Below, piece after piece: positions 49,404-59,395 of a DNA stretch of 64,000 nucleotides. This DNA is from Aquiluna sp. (lineage in GTDB: Bacteria > Actinomycetota > Actinomycetes > Actinomycetales > Microbacteriaceae): positions 248,001-312,000 of the forward strand of contig JAGYIJ010000001.1 of NCBI GenBank assembly GCA_018402685.1, written 5' to 3'. Each line of letters opens with the position of its first letter. Within the stretch, counting starts at the first letter, position 1. Made by a program: the position numbers and the translations under genes. The notes under the pieces are model-generated. The model searched no databases. It saw only the letters and a list, made by a program, of their open reading frames with translations, and had not been told where the DNA came from.

Positions 49404-49983
49404 CCGGGGTTAGCCCGCGTGCCGCAAGAGCCTCGATGATTCGGCCGGTGACATCGTTGATCTCACCGAGCCCATCAATTTTGGCAACCAGAGAACGCGA
49501 GACGTAGACATCGATTAGCGGAGCGGTCTGCTCCTCGTAGACGTCCTGGCGATGACGAATCACCTCTGGGGTGTCATCGGAGCGACCCTGCTCTTGAGCG
49601 CGCTTTGCAAGCCTGCGCACGAGCTCCTCGCTGTCGGCGGTCAGCTGAACCACTACGTCTAACTTCTTGCCCATCTCGTCCAAGAAACCATCGAGCTGGT
49701 TCACCTGATCGATAGTTCTTGGATAGCCATCTAGGAGAAAACCTTTTTGTGCATCTGGCTGGGAAATACGGTCTTTGACCAAAGCGTTGGTCAGAGAATC
49801 TGGAACATACTCGCCGCGGTCCATGAAGCCTTTGGCTTCAACACCTAGCGGAGTCTCGTTCTTGACGTTCTCGCGGAAGATATCACCGGTTGAGATTGCG
49901 GGAATGCCAAAGTAATCGGCTAGCAAAGAAGCTTGAGTCCCCTTGCCAGCCCCTGGTGGGCCAATCAAAAGGAGCCGGGTCAC
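49396..49983 (-). CDS. adk: Adenylate kinase
   Basis: AMP + ATP to 2 ADP. 195 residues, so the short form without the zinc LID insertion, as usual in actinobacteria. P-loop GPPGAGKGTQ, LLDGYPRTIDQVNQLD and RHRQDVYEEQT. Overlaps secY by 4 bp and map by 8 bp. Confidence 0.96.
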   Translation of the reverse strand: MTRLLLIGPPGAGKGTQASLLADYFGIPAISTGDIFRENVKNETPLGVEAKGFMDRGEYVPDSLTNALVKDRISQPDAQKGFLLDGYPRTIDQVNQLDGFLDEMGKKLDVVVQLTADSEELVRRLAKRAQEQGRSDDTPEVIRHRQDVYEEQTAPLIDVYVSRSLVAKIDGLGEINDVTGRIIEALAARGLTPDA

Positions 49984-51296
49984 TTGAGTAGACCCTCGTA
50001 GTTACGCTGCTCCATCTGAGCGGAGATCTGCTTGACGGTCTGCAGACCAACACCCACGATGATCAGAATTGAGGTTCCACCGAATGGGAAGTTCTGGTTG
50101 GTTCCAATCGCCGTGAAGGCAACTAGCGGAATCAACGCGATCAAACCAAGGTAGATGGCACCCGGAGCAGTGATGCGGCTGATGACGTACTCGAGGTACT
50201 CGGTGGTCGGACGACCAGCACGAATACCTGGGATGAATCCGCCATAGCGCTTCATGTTGTCGCTGATTTCCTCTGGGTTCAGAGTGATTGCAACGTAGAA
50301 GTAGGTGAATCCAACAATCAGTGCGAAGTAGACCGCCATGTATAGCGGGTTGTCACCTGATGTTAGGTAGGTCGAGATGAAGGTCACCCAAGGAGCAACC
50401 TGGCCAGTTGTTGCATCTGGTTGGTTGAACTGTGCCAACAGTGCTGGCAGGTAAAGCATCGAGGAGGCGAAGATAACCGGGATAACACCTGCGGTGTTGA
50501 CCTTGACCGGGATGAAGGTGGACTGACCACCAAAGGCCTTACGTCCAACCATGCGCTTTGCATACTGAACCGGAATCCTGCGCTGCGACTCTTCCACCAG
50601 AACAACCAGGGCAACAACTACGAAACCAACCGCCATCACGATCACGAAGATCTCGATGGTGCGAGTCTGCAGGATCTGCAAAAGGCTGGCTGGGAAGGTC
50701 GAGGCAATCGAGGTGAAGATCAGAAGCGACATTCCATTACCAACACCGCGCTCAGTGATGAGCTCACCAATCCACATGATCAGACCGGTACCGGCAGTCA
50801 TGGTGATAACCATCAGGGAGATGGAAAGTGCATCGACGTTCACCAGAATCGGCAGCGTACAGTCAGCGCCAAAGAGCGCTCCCTGTCTCGCCACCGTAAT
50901 CAAGGTGGTTGCCTGCAACATGGCAAGTGCAATCGTCAAATAACGGGTGTACTGGGTTAGCTTGGCCTGGCCCTGCGGGCCTTCCTTGTGCAGAGTCTCA
51001 AAGCGTGGAATCACAACGCGCAATAGCTGGGTGATGATTGCCGCGGTGATATAGGGCATGATGCCCAGCGCAAAGATTGAGAGCTGGAGCAGTGCTCCAC
51101 CAGAGAACAGGTTCACGAGTTCATACAAGCCAGAGGTCGATTCAGACTGCGCGAGACACTGCTGCACATTGCTGTAATCCACGTTTGGAGAAGGGATAAA
51201 CGATCCCAAACGGAAAATAGCAATCATGGCAAGCGTAAACGCGAGCTTGTTACGCAGATCCGGAGTCCGGAATGCGCGAGCTATGGCTTGAAACAC
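49980..51296 (-). CDS. secY: Preprotein translocase subunit SecY
   Basis: Central pore of the Sec translocon. 438 residues, ten transmembrane segments; LAFTLAMIAIFRLGSFIP at the start, FSGGALLQLSIFALGIMPYI (plug region), the cytoplasmic loop RRIPVQYAKRMVGRK and IPGIRAGRPTTEYLEYV. Start GTG with GGGAG. Follows rplO by 26 bp. Confidence 0.97.
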   Translation of the reverse strand: MFQAIARAFRTPDLRNKLAFTLAMIAIFRLGSFIPSPNVDYSNVQQCLAQSESTSGLYELVNLFSGGALLQLSIFALGIMPYITAAIITQLLRVVIPRFETLHKEGPQGQAKLTQYTRYLTIALAMLQATTLITVARQGALFGADCTLPILVNVDALSISLMVITMTAGTGLIMWIGELITERGVGNGMSLLIFTSIASTFPASLLQILQTRTIEIFVIVMAVGFVVVALVVLVEESQRRIPVQYAKRMVGRKAFGGQSTFIPVKVNTAGVIPVIFASSMLYLPALLAQFNQPDATTGQVAPWVTFISTYLTSGDNPLYMAVYFALIVGFTYFYVAITLNPEEISDNMKRYGGFIPGIRAGRPTTEYLEYVISRITAPGAIYLGLIALIPLVAFTAIGTNQNFPFGGTSILIIVGVGLQTVKQISAQMEQRNYEGLLK

Positions 51297-51322
51297 GTGG
51301 AACCTACTCCCTGAAAAGCTAT

Positions 51323-52104
51323 TTAGGCGTTGATGCTACCGCCGGCAGCTTCAATCTTGGTCTTAGCCGACTCGGATACCTTGTCGACATTGACCTCAAG
51401 CTTAACCGACACGTCGCCATTACCTAGCACCTTAACAGGCTCGCCCTTGCGAACAGCACCCTTGGCAACCAGGTCAGCAACCGTAACGGCACCGCCCTTT
51501 GGATAGAGGTCGCTGAGCTTGTCCAGGTTCACTACCTGGTACTCAACGCGGAATGGGTTCTTGAATCCACGCAGCTTTGGAGTGCGCATAACCAAGTTCA
51601 CGCCGCCACCTTCAAAACCGAGACGGGTGGTAGTGCGAGCACCGGTTCCCTTGGTACCGCGACCAGCGGTCTTACCCTTGGAACCCTCACCCAGACCCTT
51701 ACGCATCTTCGCCTTCTTCGCACCCTTTGCAGGACGAAGGTGGTGAAGGCGCAAGATCGCGGACTTCTCGCGCTTGACCTCTGGCTTCTTAGCAGCTGGC
51801 TTTGCAGCAGCAGGCTTCTCAGCAGCAGCCTTAGGAGCGGCCTTCTCAGCAGCTGGCTTAGCGGCTGGCTTAGCGGCTTTGCTGGTGCCTTTGCGGCAGC
51901 TGGCTTGGCAGCAGCAGACTTCGCTGGAGCTTTAGCTGGTGCCTTTGCAGCAGCCGGCTTGGCAGCAGGCTTAGCGGCTGGCTTTGCAGCAGCCTTTGCC
52001 GGAGCTTTAGCTGGTGCCTTTGCGGCAGCTGTCTTTGGGGCAGCCTTGGCAGCTGGCTTTGCAGCAGCTGGCTTTTTGGCGGCTGGCTTCTTTTCTTCAG
52101 CCAT
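51323..52104 (-). CDS. rplO: 50S ribosomal protein L15 with Lys/Ala-rich N-terminal extension, frameshifted
   Basis: The conserved L15 body ([20 protein letters not shown] ... [23 protein letters not shown]) lies in the frame ending at 51323. Upstream in another frame, starting at ATG 52104, are repeats of Lys-Pro-Ala-Ala units beginning [10 protein letters not shown]. Adding one base near 51877 joins them and gives 260 residues with an extension of about 115, very long for L15. The indel lies in repetitive GC-rich DNA, where errors and slippage are likely; L15 is needed for normal growth, so I regard the gene as intact. The stop of rpmD overlaps its start by one base. Confidence 0.88.
51776..52085 (-). 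repeat. Lys/Ala/Pro-coding degenerate repeats in rplO
   Basis: Low-complexity tract of GCTGCT/AAGCCA-type units encoding the L15 extension. It includes the frameshift at about 51877. The same tract type opens rpsQ (about 55960-56090). Confidence 0.75.
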
Positions 52105-52289
52105 TAGTCGATCTCCTCAACCTTGACGAGGTGGGCAACGGTCACAACAAGGCCGCGAACGGACTTGTTGTCCTCTTTCACGACGATGTCACCGATTCGC
52201 TTCAGACCCAGGGTGCGAAGTGAATCGCGCTGGTTCTGCTTGCCACCGTTTGAGCTTTTGATTTGGGTAACTTTTAGACGAGCAGCCAT
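52104..52289 (-). CDS. rpmD: 50S ribosomal protein L30
   Basis: 61 residues; [40 protein letters not shown] and [13 protein letters not shown] are typical of bacterial L30. Overlaps rpsE by 1 bp and rplO by 1 bp. Confidence 0.95.
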   Translation of the reverse strand: MAARLKVTQIKSSNGGKQNQRDSLRTLGLKRIGDIVVKEDNKSVRGLVVTVAHLVKVEEID

Positions 52290-52960
52290 TAGGCACCTGC
52301 CTTTTCAGTTGCTGGCAATAGGCGCTTTGGCGCTACCTCAGCAAGAGTCTTGCCACGACGTGCTGCGACGTCACTTGGCTCTTCTAGCTGACGCAGTGCT
52401 GCGACAGTTGCGTGAACAATGTTTAGGGTGTTCGAAGATCCCAGGGACTTCGAAAGCACATCGTGAACACCGGCGCACTCTAGGACGGCACGAACTGGAC
52501 CACCGGCGATAACACCGGTTCCCTCTGAGGCTGGACGAAGTAGTACAACACCTGCGGCTGCTTCACCCTGCACCGGGTGCGGGATGGTTGAGCCGGCACG
52601 AGGAACGCGGAAGAAGTTCTTCTTTGCATCCTCAACGCCCTTGGCGATTGCGGCTGGAACTTCCTTGGCCTTGCCATATCCAACACCTACGGTGCCATCG
52701 CCATCGCCCACCACAACAAGTGCGGTGAAGGCGAAACGACGACCACCCTTGACCACCTTGGCAACGCGGTTGATTGTTACAACGCGCTCCAAAAATGGGC
52801 TCTTGGTGTCCTCGCGGTCACGACGCTCGTTCTTTGGACCACGCTCACGTGATCCACGACGCTGCTCGCGCTCGTTTGGGTCAACCGTAGTCTGAGCCTG
52901 ATCGACGACGACCTCGGTTGGGGTAGCTTCTGCCACTGTCTCTTCCTTCTTCTCGCTCAC
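52289..52960 (-). CDS. rpsE: 30S ribosomal protein S5
   Basis: Decoding-accuracy protein. 223 residues; the first ~55 are a charged extension (Glu/Thr then Arg/Asp-rich) before the conserved [20 protein letters not shown], then [15 protein letters not shown] and [15 protein letters not shown]. Overlaps rplR by 4 bp. Confidence 0.96.
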   Translation of the reverse strand: MSEKKEETVAEATPTEVVVDQAQTTVDPNEREQRRGSRERGPKNERRDREDTKSPFLERVVTINRVAKVVKGGRRFAFTALVVVGDGDGTVGVGYGKAKEVPAAIAKGVEDAKKNFFRVPRAGSTIPHPVQGEAAAGVVLLRPASEGTGVIAGGPVRAVLECAGVHDVLSKSLGSSNTLNIVHATVAALRQLEEPSDVAARRGKTLAEVAPKRLLPATEKAGA

Positions 52961-53328
52961 AGGGTCAGTCCTTCCTCGCGGGCTGCATCAGCAATAGCTG
53001 CGACGCGACCTGCGTAGCGGTTTCCACCGCGGTCGAACACGACCTCTTTGACACCGGCCTTCTTGGCTCGCTCGGCAATTAGCTTGCCCACCGCTGCAGC
53101 CTTGTCGGTCTTGGAGCCATCGTTCTTACGTAGCTCAACTTCCATGGTGGAAGCGGAGGCCAGGGTGTGGCCCTTGGCGTCATCAACTACCTGCACGAAA
53201 ACGTGACGGGCGCTTCTGGTGACAACCATGCGAGGGCGCTGTTCGGTGCCCTCAATCTTCTTGCGCAGACGGTCGTGACGACGGCCACGGGCGGCTGACT
53301 TTGACTTGCCTCTAACACCTAGAGCCAT
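52957..53328 (-). CDS. rplR: 50S ribosomal protein L18
   Basis: Binds 5S rRNA with L5. 123 residues, basic N-terminus ([18 protein letters not shown]), then [18 protein letters not shown] and [20 protein letters not shown]. Two bases downstream of rplF. Confidence 0.96.
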   Translation of the reverse strand: MALGVRGKSKSAARGRRHDRLRKKIEGTEQRPRMVVTRSARHVFVQVVDDAKGHTLASASTMEVELRKNDGSKTDKAAAVGKLIAERAKKAGVKEVVFDRGGNRYAGRVAAIADAAREEGLTL

Positions 53329-53330
53329 GA

Positions 53331-53867
53331 TTACTTACCAGCCTTTCCAGCCTTGCGACGGACTCGCTCGCCTTCATAGCGAACTCCCTTGCCCTTATAG
53401 GGCTCAGGCTTGCGAATCTTGCGGATGTTTGCAGCGACCTCACCTACGGCCTGCTTGTCAATACCCGAAACGGTGATCTTCGTGTTGCCCTCAACGCTCA
53501 GGGTGATGCCCTGTGGGGGCTCAACAAGAACCGGGTGGCTAAAGCCAAGTGCCAACTCAACGTTGGAACCCTTGGCTTGGGCGCGATAACCGGTTCCGAC
53601 AATCTCGAGGCTCTTCGAAAAGCCCTCTGAGACGCCGTGAACGTTGTTGGCAATCAAGGTTCTGGTTAGACCGTGCAGCGACTTGGAGTTTGCCTCGTCG
53701 TCTGGGCGGGAAACGATGACGTTGCCATCTTCTAAGGTGACCTTGATTGGCTCTGAAACGGTTAGCTTCAGCTCGCCCTTTGGTCCCTTGACTGCAACAT
53801 CTTGACCGTTTAGCTCAACGGTTACTCCCGCTGGTAGCGGGATGGGAAGTTTTCCAATTCTCGACAT
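53331..53867 (-). CDS. rplF: 50S ribosomal protein L6
   Basis: 178 residues, two L6 repeats; [20 protein letters not shown] at the start and the signature [17 protein letters not shown] at the end. Located next to the GTPase-associated centre. Six bp after rpsH. Confidence 0.97.
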   Translation of the reverse strand: MSRIGKLPIPLPAGVTVELNGQDVAVKGPKGELKLTVSEPIKVTLEDGNVIVSRPDDEANSKSLHGLTRTLIANNVHGVSEGFSKSLEIVGTGYRAQAKGSNVELALGFSHPVLVEPPQGITLSVEGNTKITVSGIDKQAVGEVAANIRKIRKPEPYKGKGVRYEGERVRRKAGKAGK

Positions 53868-53873
53868 AAGCGC

Positions 53874-54272
53874 TTACCAGATGTAGGCGAGGACTTCCCC
53901 ACCTACTCCCTTCTTTGCTGCCTGACGGTCGGTTAGTAGACCGGAGGAGGTGGACAAAATCGCGATACCCAATCCGCCGAGCACGCGAGGCAGCTCAGTG
54001 GACTTGGCGTAAACACGAAGACCTGGCTTAGAAACACGCTTGATTCCAGCAATGCTGTTCTCGTTGTTCTTGCCGTACTTCATGGTGATGCTCAAGGTCT
54101 TACCGACCTTGGCGTCCTCAACCTTGTACTCAGCGATGTAACCCTCTGATTTCAAGATCTGAGCGATTGTCTCCTTCAATTTGGAAGAAGGCAGGCTCAA
54201 CGACTCGTGGTGAGCGTTGTTAGCGTTGCGCAGCCGGGTCAGAAAATCTGCTACCGGGTCTGTCATTGTCAT
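53874..54272 (-). CDS. rpsH: 30S ribosomal protein S8
   Basis: 132 residues; [20 protein letters not shown] start and the C-terminal [20 protein letters not shown] signature. Binds 16S rRNA helix 21; in some bacteria it represses the spc operon. rpsN (S14), usually found just upstream, is missing here; only 68 bp separate rpsH from rplE. Confidence 0.96.
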   Translation of the reverse strand: MTMTDPVADFLTRLRNANNAHHESLSLPSSKLKETIAQILKSEGYIAEYKVEDAKVGKTLSITMKYGKNNENSIAGIKRVSKPGLRVYAKSTELPRVLGGLGIAILSTSSGLLTDRQAAKKGVGGEVLAYIW

Positions 54273-54340
54273 TTGTTTATCTCTTTCTCGAAGTGGTTTC
54301 CAAGTGCTTTACAAGCAAGTGGACCTTCTTCAATTAGGGG

Positions 54341-54919
54341 TTAGGACTTGAATGGGAAGCCGAGTGCTCGCAAAAGCGCCCGACCCTCATCGTCAGTCTT
54401 GGCTGTGGTCACGACAGTGATATCCATACCGCGAACGGCATCGATCTTGTCCTGATCGATCTCGTGGAACATGGACTGCTCCGAGAGACCAAATGTGTAG
54501 TTGCCGTGGCCATCGAACTGCTTGTCCGATAGCCCGCGGAAGTCACGAATACGTGGCAGGGAGAGCGACAGTAGTCGGTCTAGGAATTCCCACATTCTGT
54601 CCCCGCGCAAGGTTACGTGGCAACCAATTGGCTGACCCTCACGCAACTTGAACTGAGCGATGGACTTGCGAGCCAGGTTGACCTGTGGCTTCTGGCCGGT
54701 GATTGCGGTCATGTCGCGAATCGCGCCCTCAATCAGCTTGGCTTCCTTGGCAGCCTGACCGACACCCATGTTCACAACAATCTTGGTGAGGCCTGGAACC
54801 TGCATTGGGTTAGCGAAGTTGAACTCGGTGGTCAGCGCTGGCACGATCTCGGTGCGGTACTGAGCCTTTAGACGAGGAAGGGTCTTGCCCTCTGGCGCCT
54901 TCTTAGTTGCGGTTGCCAT
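54341..54919 (-). CDS. rplE: 50S ribosomal protein L5
   Basis: 192 residues; binds 5S r[43 protein letters not shown] and [20 protein letters not shown] are diagnostic, with C-terminal [14 protein letters not shown]. Start overlaps the rplX stop by 1 bp. Confidence 0.97.
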   Translation of the reverse strand: MATATKKAPEGKTLPRLKAQYRTEIVPALTTEFNFANPMQVPGLTKIVVNMGVGQAAKEAKLIEGAIRDMTAITGQKPQVNLARKSIAQFKLREGQPIGCHVTLRGDRMWEFLDRLLSLSLPRIRDFRGLSDKQFDGHGNYTFGLSEQSMFHEIDQDKIDAVRGMDITVVTTAKTDDEGRALLRALGFPFKS

Positions 54920-55269
54920 TAGAGCTCCTTCCCGGTCTTCTTGGCCACGCGGACCTTGGTGGTCTTGCCGTCCTTGTCAGTCTCAACCTTGTAGCCAACC
55001 TTGGTTGGACCCTTTGAGGCTGGGTCGACTAGCGCGACGTTTGAAATGTGGATTGGAGCCTCAGCGGTCTGAATGCCGCCAGTGCGGTCACCCTTCTCGC
55101 TCTGGCCAGCCTTGATGTGCTTGGTGACAATGTTGACGCCCTCAACGATGACCTTGTTGGTTTCCTTGTTGACGGCCAATACGTGACCCTGCTTGCCGCG
55201 GTAGCCACCGCGTGCTTCGGTTGCGCCGGTCATTACCTGGACCAGGTCGCCCTTTTTAATCTTTGCCAT
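54919..55269 (-). CDS. rplX: 50S ribosomal protein L24
   Basis: 116 residues; KOW motif region [34 protein letters not shown] and the basic C-terminus [14 protein letters not shown]. Assembly initiator of the 50S subunit. Between rplN and rplE, 3 bp after rplN. Confidence 0.96.
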   Translation of the reverse strand: MAKIKKGDLVQVMTGATEARGGYRGKQGHVLAVNKETNKVIVEGVNIVTKHIKAGQSEKGDRTGGIQTAEAPIHISNVALVDPASKGPTKVGYKVETDKDGKTTKVRVAKKTGKEL

Positions 55270-55272
55270 GAG

Positions 55273-55641
55273 TTAGATAACCTCCGGAGCTAGCGAGATG
55301 ATCTTCATGAAGCGCTTGTCGCGCAATTCACGACCGATGGGGCCAAAGATACGTGTTCCTCTTGGCTCGCCGTCTGGCTTGATGATCACCGCTGCGTTCT
55401 CGTCGAACTTGATGTAGGAACCGTCCTGACGACGGGTCTCCTTCACGGTGCGAACAACCACGGCCTTTACGACATCGCCCTTTTTGACGTTGCCGCCGGG
55501 AATGGCGTCTTTCACCGAGGCGACGATTACGTCACCCAGGCCCGCGTAGCGTCGGGTTGATCCACCCAACACGCGAATTGTCAACAGCTCTTTGGCGCCC
55601 GAGTTATCGGCGACCTTGAGCCTGGATTCTTGCTGAATCAC
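55273..55641 (-). CDS. rplN: 50S ribosomal protein L14
   Basis: 122 residues; [20 protein letters not shown] and the [15 protein letters not shown] segment are typical. First gene of the classical spc operon order; a 49-bp gap with an inverted repeat separates it from rpsQ. Confidence 0.97.
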   Translation of the reverse strand: MIQQESRLKVADNSGAKELLTIRVLGGSTRRYAGLGDVIVASVKDAIPGGNVKKGDVVKAVVVRTVKETRRQDGSYIKFDENAAVIIKPDGEPRGTRIFGPIGRELRDKRFMKIISLAPEVI

Positions 55642-55659
55642 TTTTTCTCCTTGTTTTGT

Positions 55660-55683
55660 GAATAACGATTCCGACCGTTATTC
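55660..55683. repeat. Inverted repeat at the S10/spc operon boundary
   Basis: Perfect 8-bp dyad GAATAACG-N8-CGTTATTC between the rpsQ stop and the rplN start. The following bases (minus strand ACAAAACAAGGAG) are not a T-tract. It may be a weak terminator, a processing hairpin or a protein site. Confidence 0.5.
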
Positions 55684-55690
55684 CTAGGGG

Positions 55691-56095
55691 TTACTTCGCC
55701 TTTTCGAGAATCTCGACTAGACGCCAGTTCTTAGTTGCGGACAGTGGACGAGTCTCGTCGATCTGAACTAGATCGCCAATACCTGCGGTGTTCAACTCGT
55801 CGTGAGCCTTGATCTTCTTTGAGATGCGCATGACCTTGCCATATAGCGGGTGCTTCTTGCGGGCCTCGACTAGCACGACGATGGTCTTGTCCATCTTGTC
55901 GGAAACCACATAACCACGACGTGACTTGCGGTCACCGCGCTCGACCTCTTTGATCTCCTTTGGAGCCCTAGGGGTCTTTGGCTTGGTTGCCTTTGGCGCA
56001 GCCTTGGCAGCTGGCTTGGCAGCGGCCTTAGGTGCTGCGGCCTTGGCGGCAGGCTTAGCGGCGGTCTTGGCAGCTGGCTTTTTCTCTTCGGCCAT
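55691..56095 (-). CDS. rpsQ: 30S ribosomal protein S17 with Lys/Ala-rich N-terminal extension
   Basis: 134 residues; normal S17 starts around residue 55 ([20 protein letters not shown] ... [16 protein letters not shown]). The first ~50 residues begin [10 protein letters not shown], the same 10 residues that begin L15 here, and continue with Ala/Lys repeats. The frame is clean. Two bases after rpmC. Confidence 0.96.
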   Translation of the reverse strand: MAEEKKPAAKTAAKPAAKAAAPKAAAKPAAKAAPKATKPKTPRAPKEIKEVERGDRKSRRGYVVSDKMDKTIVVLVEARKKHPLYGKVMRISKKIKAHDELNTAGIGDLVQIDETRPLSATKNWRLVEILEKAK

Positions 56096-56097
56096 CT

Positions 56098-56385
56098 TTA
56101 TGCCTCCTCGGCCGCAGTTTCGGCCTTCTTCTTTGTGGTCTTGGCTGCAGGTGCTGCAGGTGCTGGAACCGCACGAATACCCAGTTCACGCTCGCGCATG
56201 ACGGTGTAGATGCGGGAAATATCGCGCTTCACGGCCTTCAGGCGACCGTGGTTATCGAGCTGCCCGGTGGCGGACTGGAAGCGCAGGTTGAATAGCTCTT
56301 CCTTTGCCTTACGGAGCTCCTCAACCAACATTGAGTCCTCGATCTTGTCGAGGTCCTGAGTGGTTAGGTTCTTTGAGCCGATCAT
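56098..56385 (-). CDS. rpmC: 50S ribosomal protein L29
   Basis: 95 residues; helical-hairpin L29 core ([40 protein letters not shown]) with an Ala/Pro/Lys/Glu tail of about 25 residues. Sits at the peptide exit. Overlaps the rplP stop by 1 bp. Confidence 0.95.
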   Translation of the reverse strand: MIGSKNLTTQDLDKIEDSMLVEELRKAKEELFNLRFQSATGQLDNHGRLKAVKRDISRIYTVMRERELGIRAVPAPAAPAAKTTKKKAETAAEEA

Positions 56386-56804
56386 TATGCGTCACCTTCT
56401 TCACGCTTGATAATGCGAGCCTTGAGGGGAAGCTTGTGGATTGCACGTGTCATAGCTTCCTTGGCGATGGTCTCTGAAACACCCGATAGCTCAAACAACA
56501 CGCGACCAGGCTTTACGTTTACTACCCACCACTCCGGTGAACCCTTACCGGAACCCATGCGGGTTTCGGCTGGCTTCTTGGTCAGTGAGCGGTCTGGGAA
56601 GACGTTGATCCAAACCTTTCCACCACGCTTGATGTGACGAGTCATCGCAATACGCGCTGCCTCAATCTGGCGGTTGGTTAGGTAGGCGGGAGTTAGGGCC
56701 TGAATGCCCCACTCACCAAAGTTGACCTTGGTTCCACCGGTAGCGTGACCCGAACGCTTCGGGCTGTGCTGCTTGCGGTGCTTGACTTTTCTAGGAATCA
56801 GCAT
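56385..56804 (-). CDS. rplP: 50S ribosomal protein L16
   Basis: 139 residues, full length; [20 protein letters not shown] start, [20 protein letters not shown] and [19 protein letters not shown] signatures. Contacts tRNA at the A and P sites. Two bases after rpsC. Confidence 0.97.
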   Translation of the reverse strand: MLIPRKVKHRKQHSPKRSGHATGGTKVNFGEWGIQALTPAYLTNRQIEAARIAMTRHIKRGGKVWINVFPDRSLTKKPAETRMGSGKGSPEWWVVNVKPGRVLFELSGVSETIAKEAMTRAIHKLPLKARIIKREEGDA

Positions 56805-56806
56805 TT

Positions 56807-57550
56807 CTAGCCTTCACTTCCTGCTGCAGCTGCAGCCTCCTGGCGTGGGCCACGACGGCCAGCGCCTGGACGAGGTGCACGCATGGTTGCCTGCTGCGCA
56901 GCAAGCTCCTTTGCGGTTAGGTCGCCCTTGTAGATCCAAACCTTGACACCGATGCGACCAAAGGTGGTCTTGGCCTCGTAGAAGCCGTAGTCGATGTTGG
57001 AGCGAAGGGTGTGTAGTGGCACTCGTCCCTCGCGGTAGAACTCGCTGCGGGACATTTCAGCTCCGCCCAAACGACCAGAGGTCTGGACACGGATGCCCTT
57101 TGCTCCGGCGCGCATGGCGCCCTGGATGCCCTTACGCATTGCACGACGGAAAGCAACACGAGCAGAAAGCTGCTCGGCGATGCCCTGTGCAACAAGCTGT
57201 GCGTCGGCCTCTGGGTTTTTGACCTCGAGGATGTTTAGCAAGACCTGCTTGCCAGTCATCTTCTCTAGATCAGAACGCAGGGTCTCAGCCTCGGCACCAC
57301 GACGGCCAATGACCAGTCCTGGGCGAGCAGCAAAGATGTCGACACGAACACGGTCGCGGGTTCGCTCGAGCTCGATGCGGCTGATGCCGGCACGGTCTAG
57401 CTTCTCCTGCAAGAACTCACGGATGCGAACGTCCTCAACCACGTAGTCGGCATAGCGCTGACCCTTCTTGGTTGAGTCGGCGAACCAACGTGAGCGGTGG
57501 TCGGTTGTGATTCCTAGGCGGAAGCCGAAGGGATTGACTTTCTGACCCAT
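56807..57550 (-). CDS. rpsC: 30S ribosomal protein S3
   Basis: 247 residues; [20 protein letters not shown] start, KH domain with [16 protein letters not shown], and the C-terminal [20 protein letters not shown]. Tail is Ala/Arg/Pro-rich. Entry channel of mRNA. Overlaps rplV by 1 bp. Confidence 0.97.
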   Translation of the reverse strand: MGQKVNPFGFRLGITTDHRSRWFADSTKKGQRYADYVVEDVRIREFLQEKLDRAGISRIELERTRDRVRVDIFAARPGLVIGRRGAEAETLRSDLEKMTGKQVLLNILEVKNPEADAQLVAQGIAEQLSARVAFRRAMRKGIQGAMRAGAKGIRVQTSGRLGGAEMSRSEFYREGRVPLHTLRSNIDYGFYEAKTTFGRIGVKVWIYKGDLTAKELAAQQATMRAPRPGAGRRGPRQEAAAAAGSEG

Positions 57551-57924
57551 TACTTACCTGCCTTCTTCTCAAACTCGTCTGGGGTTGCGACCACCACGGT
57601 GATGTGGCTGGTGCGCTTGTTGATGCGGAATGCACGGCCCTGAGCACGTGGGCGGAACCTCTTCAGGGTCACTCCCTCGTCCACAAATGCCTGCGAGATG
57701 ACCAGGTCATCCGCGTCCACGATTGTGCCGGCGCTCTCACCCTTGACCTGCGCATTGGCAACCGCGGAGGCTACCAACTTGTAGATCGGCTCAGATGCTG
57801 ACTGTGGTGCAAACTTCAGAATTCCAAGGGCCTCTGTGGCCTGCTTGCCGCGGATCAGGTTGACGACACGGCGAGCCTTCATTGGGGTCACGCGGATGTT
57901 ACGCACTTTGGCGATCGCTTCCAT
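57550..57924 (-). CDS. rplV: 50S ribosomal protein L22
   Basis: 124 residues; [20 protein letters not shown] start and the tunnel-lining beta-hairpin [20 protein letters not shown], the site of macrolide-resistance mutations in other species. Lies 31 bp after rpsS. Confidence 0.97.
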   Translation of the reverse strand: MEAIAKVRNIRVTPMKARRVVNLIRGKQATEALGILKFAPQSASEPIYKLVASAVANAQVKGESAGTIVDADDLVISQAFVDEGVTLKRFRPRAQGRAFRINKRTSHITVVVATPDEFEKKAGK

Positions 57925-57955
57925 CGTTTCTTCCTCTACTCTCTATCGCCGCGGG

Positions 57956-58237
57956 TTATCCGCGACGACCCTTCTTGTCGTCCTTCACGTGACCACGGAA
58001 GGTTTTGGTTGGTGCGAATTCGCCAAGCTTGTGACCGACCATGGTCTCGGTGACGAAAACTGGAATGTGCTTGCGACCGTCGTGGACTGCAATGGTGTGG
58101 CCCAGCATGGCTGGAACGATCATTGAGCGGCGAGACCAGGTCTTGATCACGTTCTTGGTACTGGCCTCGTTCTGTACTCGCACCTTCTTCATTAGGTGCT
58201 CGTCGACGAAGGGGCCCTTCTTCAAACTGCGTGGCAT
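57956..58237 (-). CDS. rpsS: 30S ribosomal protein S19
   Basis: 93 residues; [20 protein letters not shown], the loop [20 protein letters not shown] and [16 protein letters not shown]. Intersubunit bridge protein. Follows rplB by 11 bp. Confidence 0.97.
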   Translation of the reverse strand: MPRSLKKGPFVDEHLMKKVRVQNEASTKNVIKTWSRRSMIVPAMLGHTIAVHDGRKHIPVFVTETMVGHKLGEFAPTKTFRGHVKDDKKGRRG

Positions 58238-58248
58238 CTAGAAATCTC

Positions 58249-59082
58249 CTACTTCTTGCCGGCGTAACGACGACGAACGATTTGCTTATCGGATGGAAGG
58301 TTTGGCTTGCGTGTGCGGCCTTCCTTCTGACCCCAAGGGGTAACAGGGTTACGTCCACCAGAGGTCTTACCCTCACCACCACCGTGTGGGTGATCAACCG
58401 GGTTCATGGCTACACCACGAACGGTTGGGCGAACGCCCTTCCAGCGCATGCGGCCAGCCTTACCCCAGTTGATGTTGGACTGCTCGGCGTTGCCGACCTC
58501 ACCGATGGTTGCACGGCAGTTGGCGTCAACGTTGCGGATTTCACCAGAAGGCAGACGAAGCTGCGCGTTTGGTCCATCCTTAGCAACCAAGCGAACCGAA
58601 GCACCGGCGGAACGAGCCATCTTGGCTCCTCCGCCTGGCTTCAGTTCGATGGCGTGAATTACGGTACCGACCGGGATGTTCTTCAATGGCAGGTTGTTGC
58701 CTGGCTTGATATCCGCCGATGGTCCCTGCTCGATTGCGTCGCCCTGCTTCAACTTGTTTGGAGCCAAGATGTAGCGCTTGGTGCCATCGATGTAGTGCAA
58801 AAGTGCAATGCGAGCGGTGCGGTTCGGGTCGTACTCGATGTGAGCGACCTTCGCTGGAACGCCGTCCTTGTCGTTACGACGGAAGTCGATAACGCGGTAC
58901 TGGCGCTTGTGACCACCACCGATGTGACGGGTGGTGATGCGACCAGCTGAGTTACGACCACCGGTCTTTGGCAGCGGCCTAAGAAGTGACTTCTCAGGGG
59001 TCGAGCGAGTGAGCTCGGTAAAGTCTGCTACCGAAGAACCACGGCGACCCGGAGTCGTTGGCTTGTATTTACGAATTCCCAT
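58249..59082 (-). CDS. rplB: 50S ribosomal protein L2
   Basis: 277 residues; [20 protein letters not shown] start and the C-terminal [20 protein letters not shown] loop containing the conserved peptidyl-transferase-region His. Thirteen bp after rplW. Confidence 0.97.
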   Translation of the reverse strand: MGIRKYKPTTPGRRGSSVADFTELTRSTPEKSLLRPLPKTGGRNSAGRITTRHIGGGHKRQYRVIDFRRNDKDGVPAKVAHIEYDPNRTARIALLHYIDGTKRYILAPNKLKQGDAIEQGPSADIKPGNNLPLKNIPVGTVIHAIELKPGGGAKMARSAGASVRLVAKDGPNAQLRLPSGEIRNVDANCRATIGEVGNAEQSNINWGKAGRMRWKGVRPTVRGVAMNPVDHPHGGGEGKTSGGRNPVTPWGQKEGRTRKPNLPSDKQIVRRRYAGKK

Positions 59083-59095
59083 TAGTCAATTCCCC

Positions 59096-59395
59096 TTAGC
59101 CGATGTAGGTAAAGATGTCGATGGAGCCCGAGTGCAGGGTGACAATGGCACGCTTGGTGTCCTTGCGCTTTCCCATGCCGAATCGGGTGCGGCGGGTTTT
59201 TCCCTGACGGTTCAGGGTGTTGATGGTTGCAACCTTCACGTTGAAGATCTGCTCCACGGCCTGCTTGATCTCGGTCTTGTTCGAGCGTGGGTCAACCTCA
59301 AAGGTGTACTTACCCTCGTCGATGAGCGCATAGCTCTTCTCCGAAATGATTGGCTTGATGATTACGTCGCGCGGATCCTTCTGAACGGTGCTCAT
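59096..59395 (-). CDS. rplW: 50S ribosomal protein L23
   Basis: 99 residues; [20 protein letters not shown] and [20 protein letters not shown] are typical. Docking site for trigger factor and SRP at the tunnel exit. Overlaps rplD by 4 bp. Confidence 0.96.
   Translation of the reverse strand: MSTVQKDPRDVIIKPIISEKSYALIDEGKYTFEVDPRSNKTEIKQAVEQIFNVKVATINTLNRQGKTRRTRFGMGKRKDTKRAIVTLHSGSIDIFTYIG

Noticed and set aside
51598-51760. Arg/Leu-rich C-terminal part of the 52104 open frame
   Set aside because: This is rplO read out of frame after the indel at about 51877; the conserved L15 body lies in the other frame.
58231-58950. 239-codon plus-strand open frame
   Set aside because: Antisense to rplB, a universally conserved gene; typical GC-skewed shadow frame.
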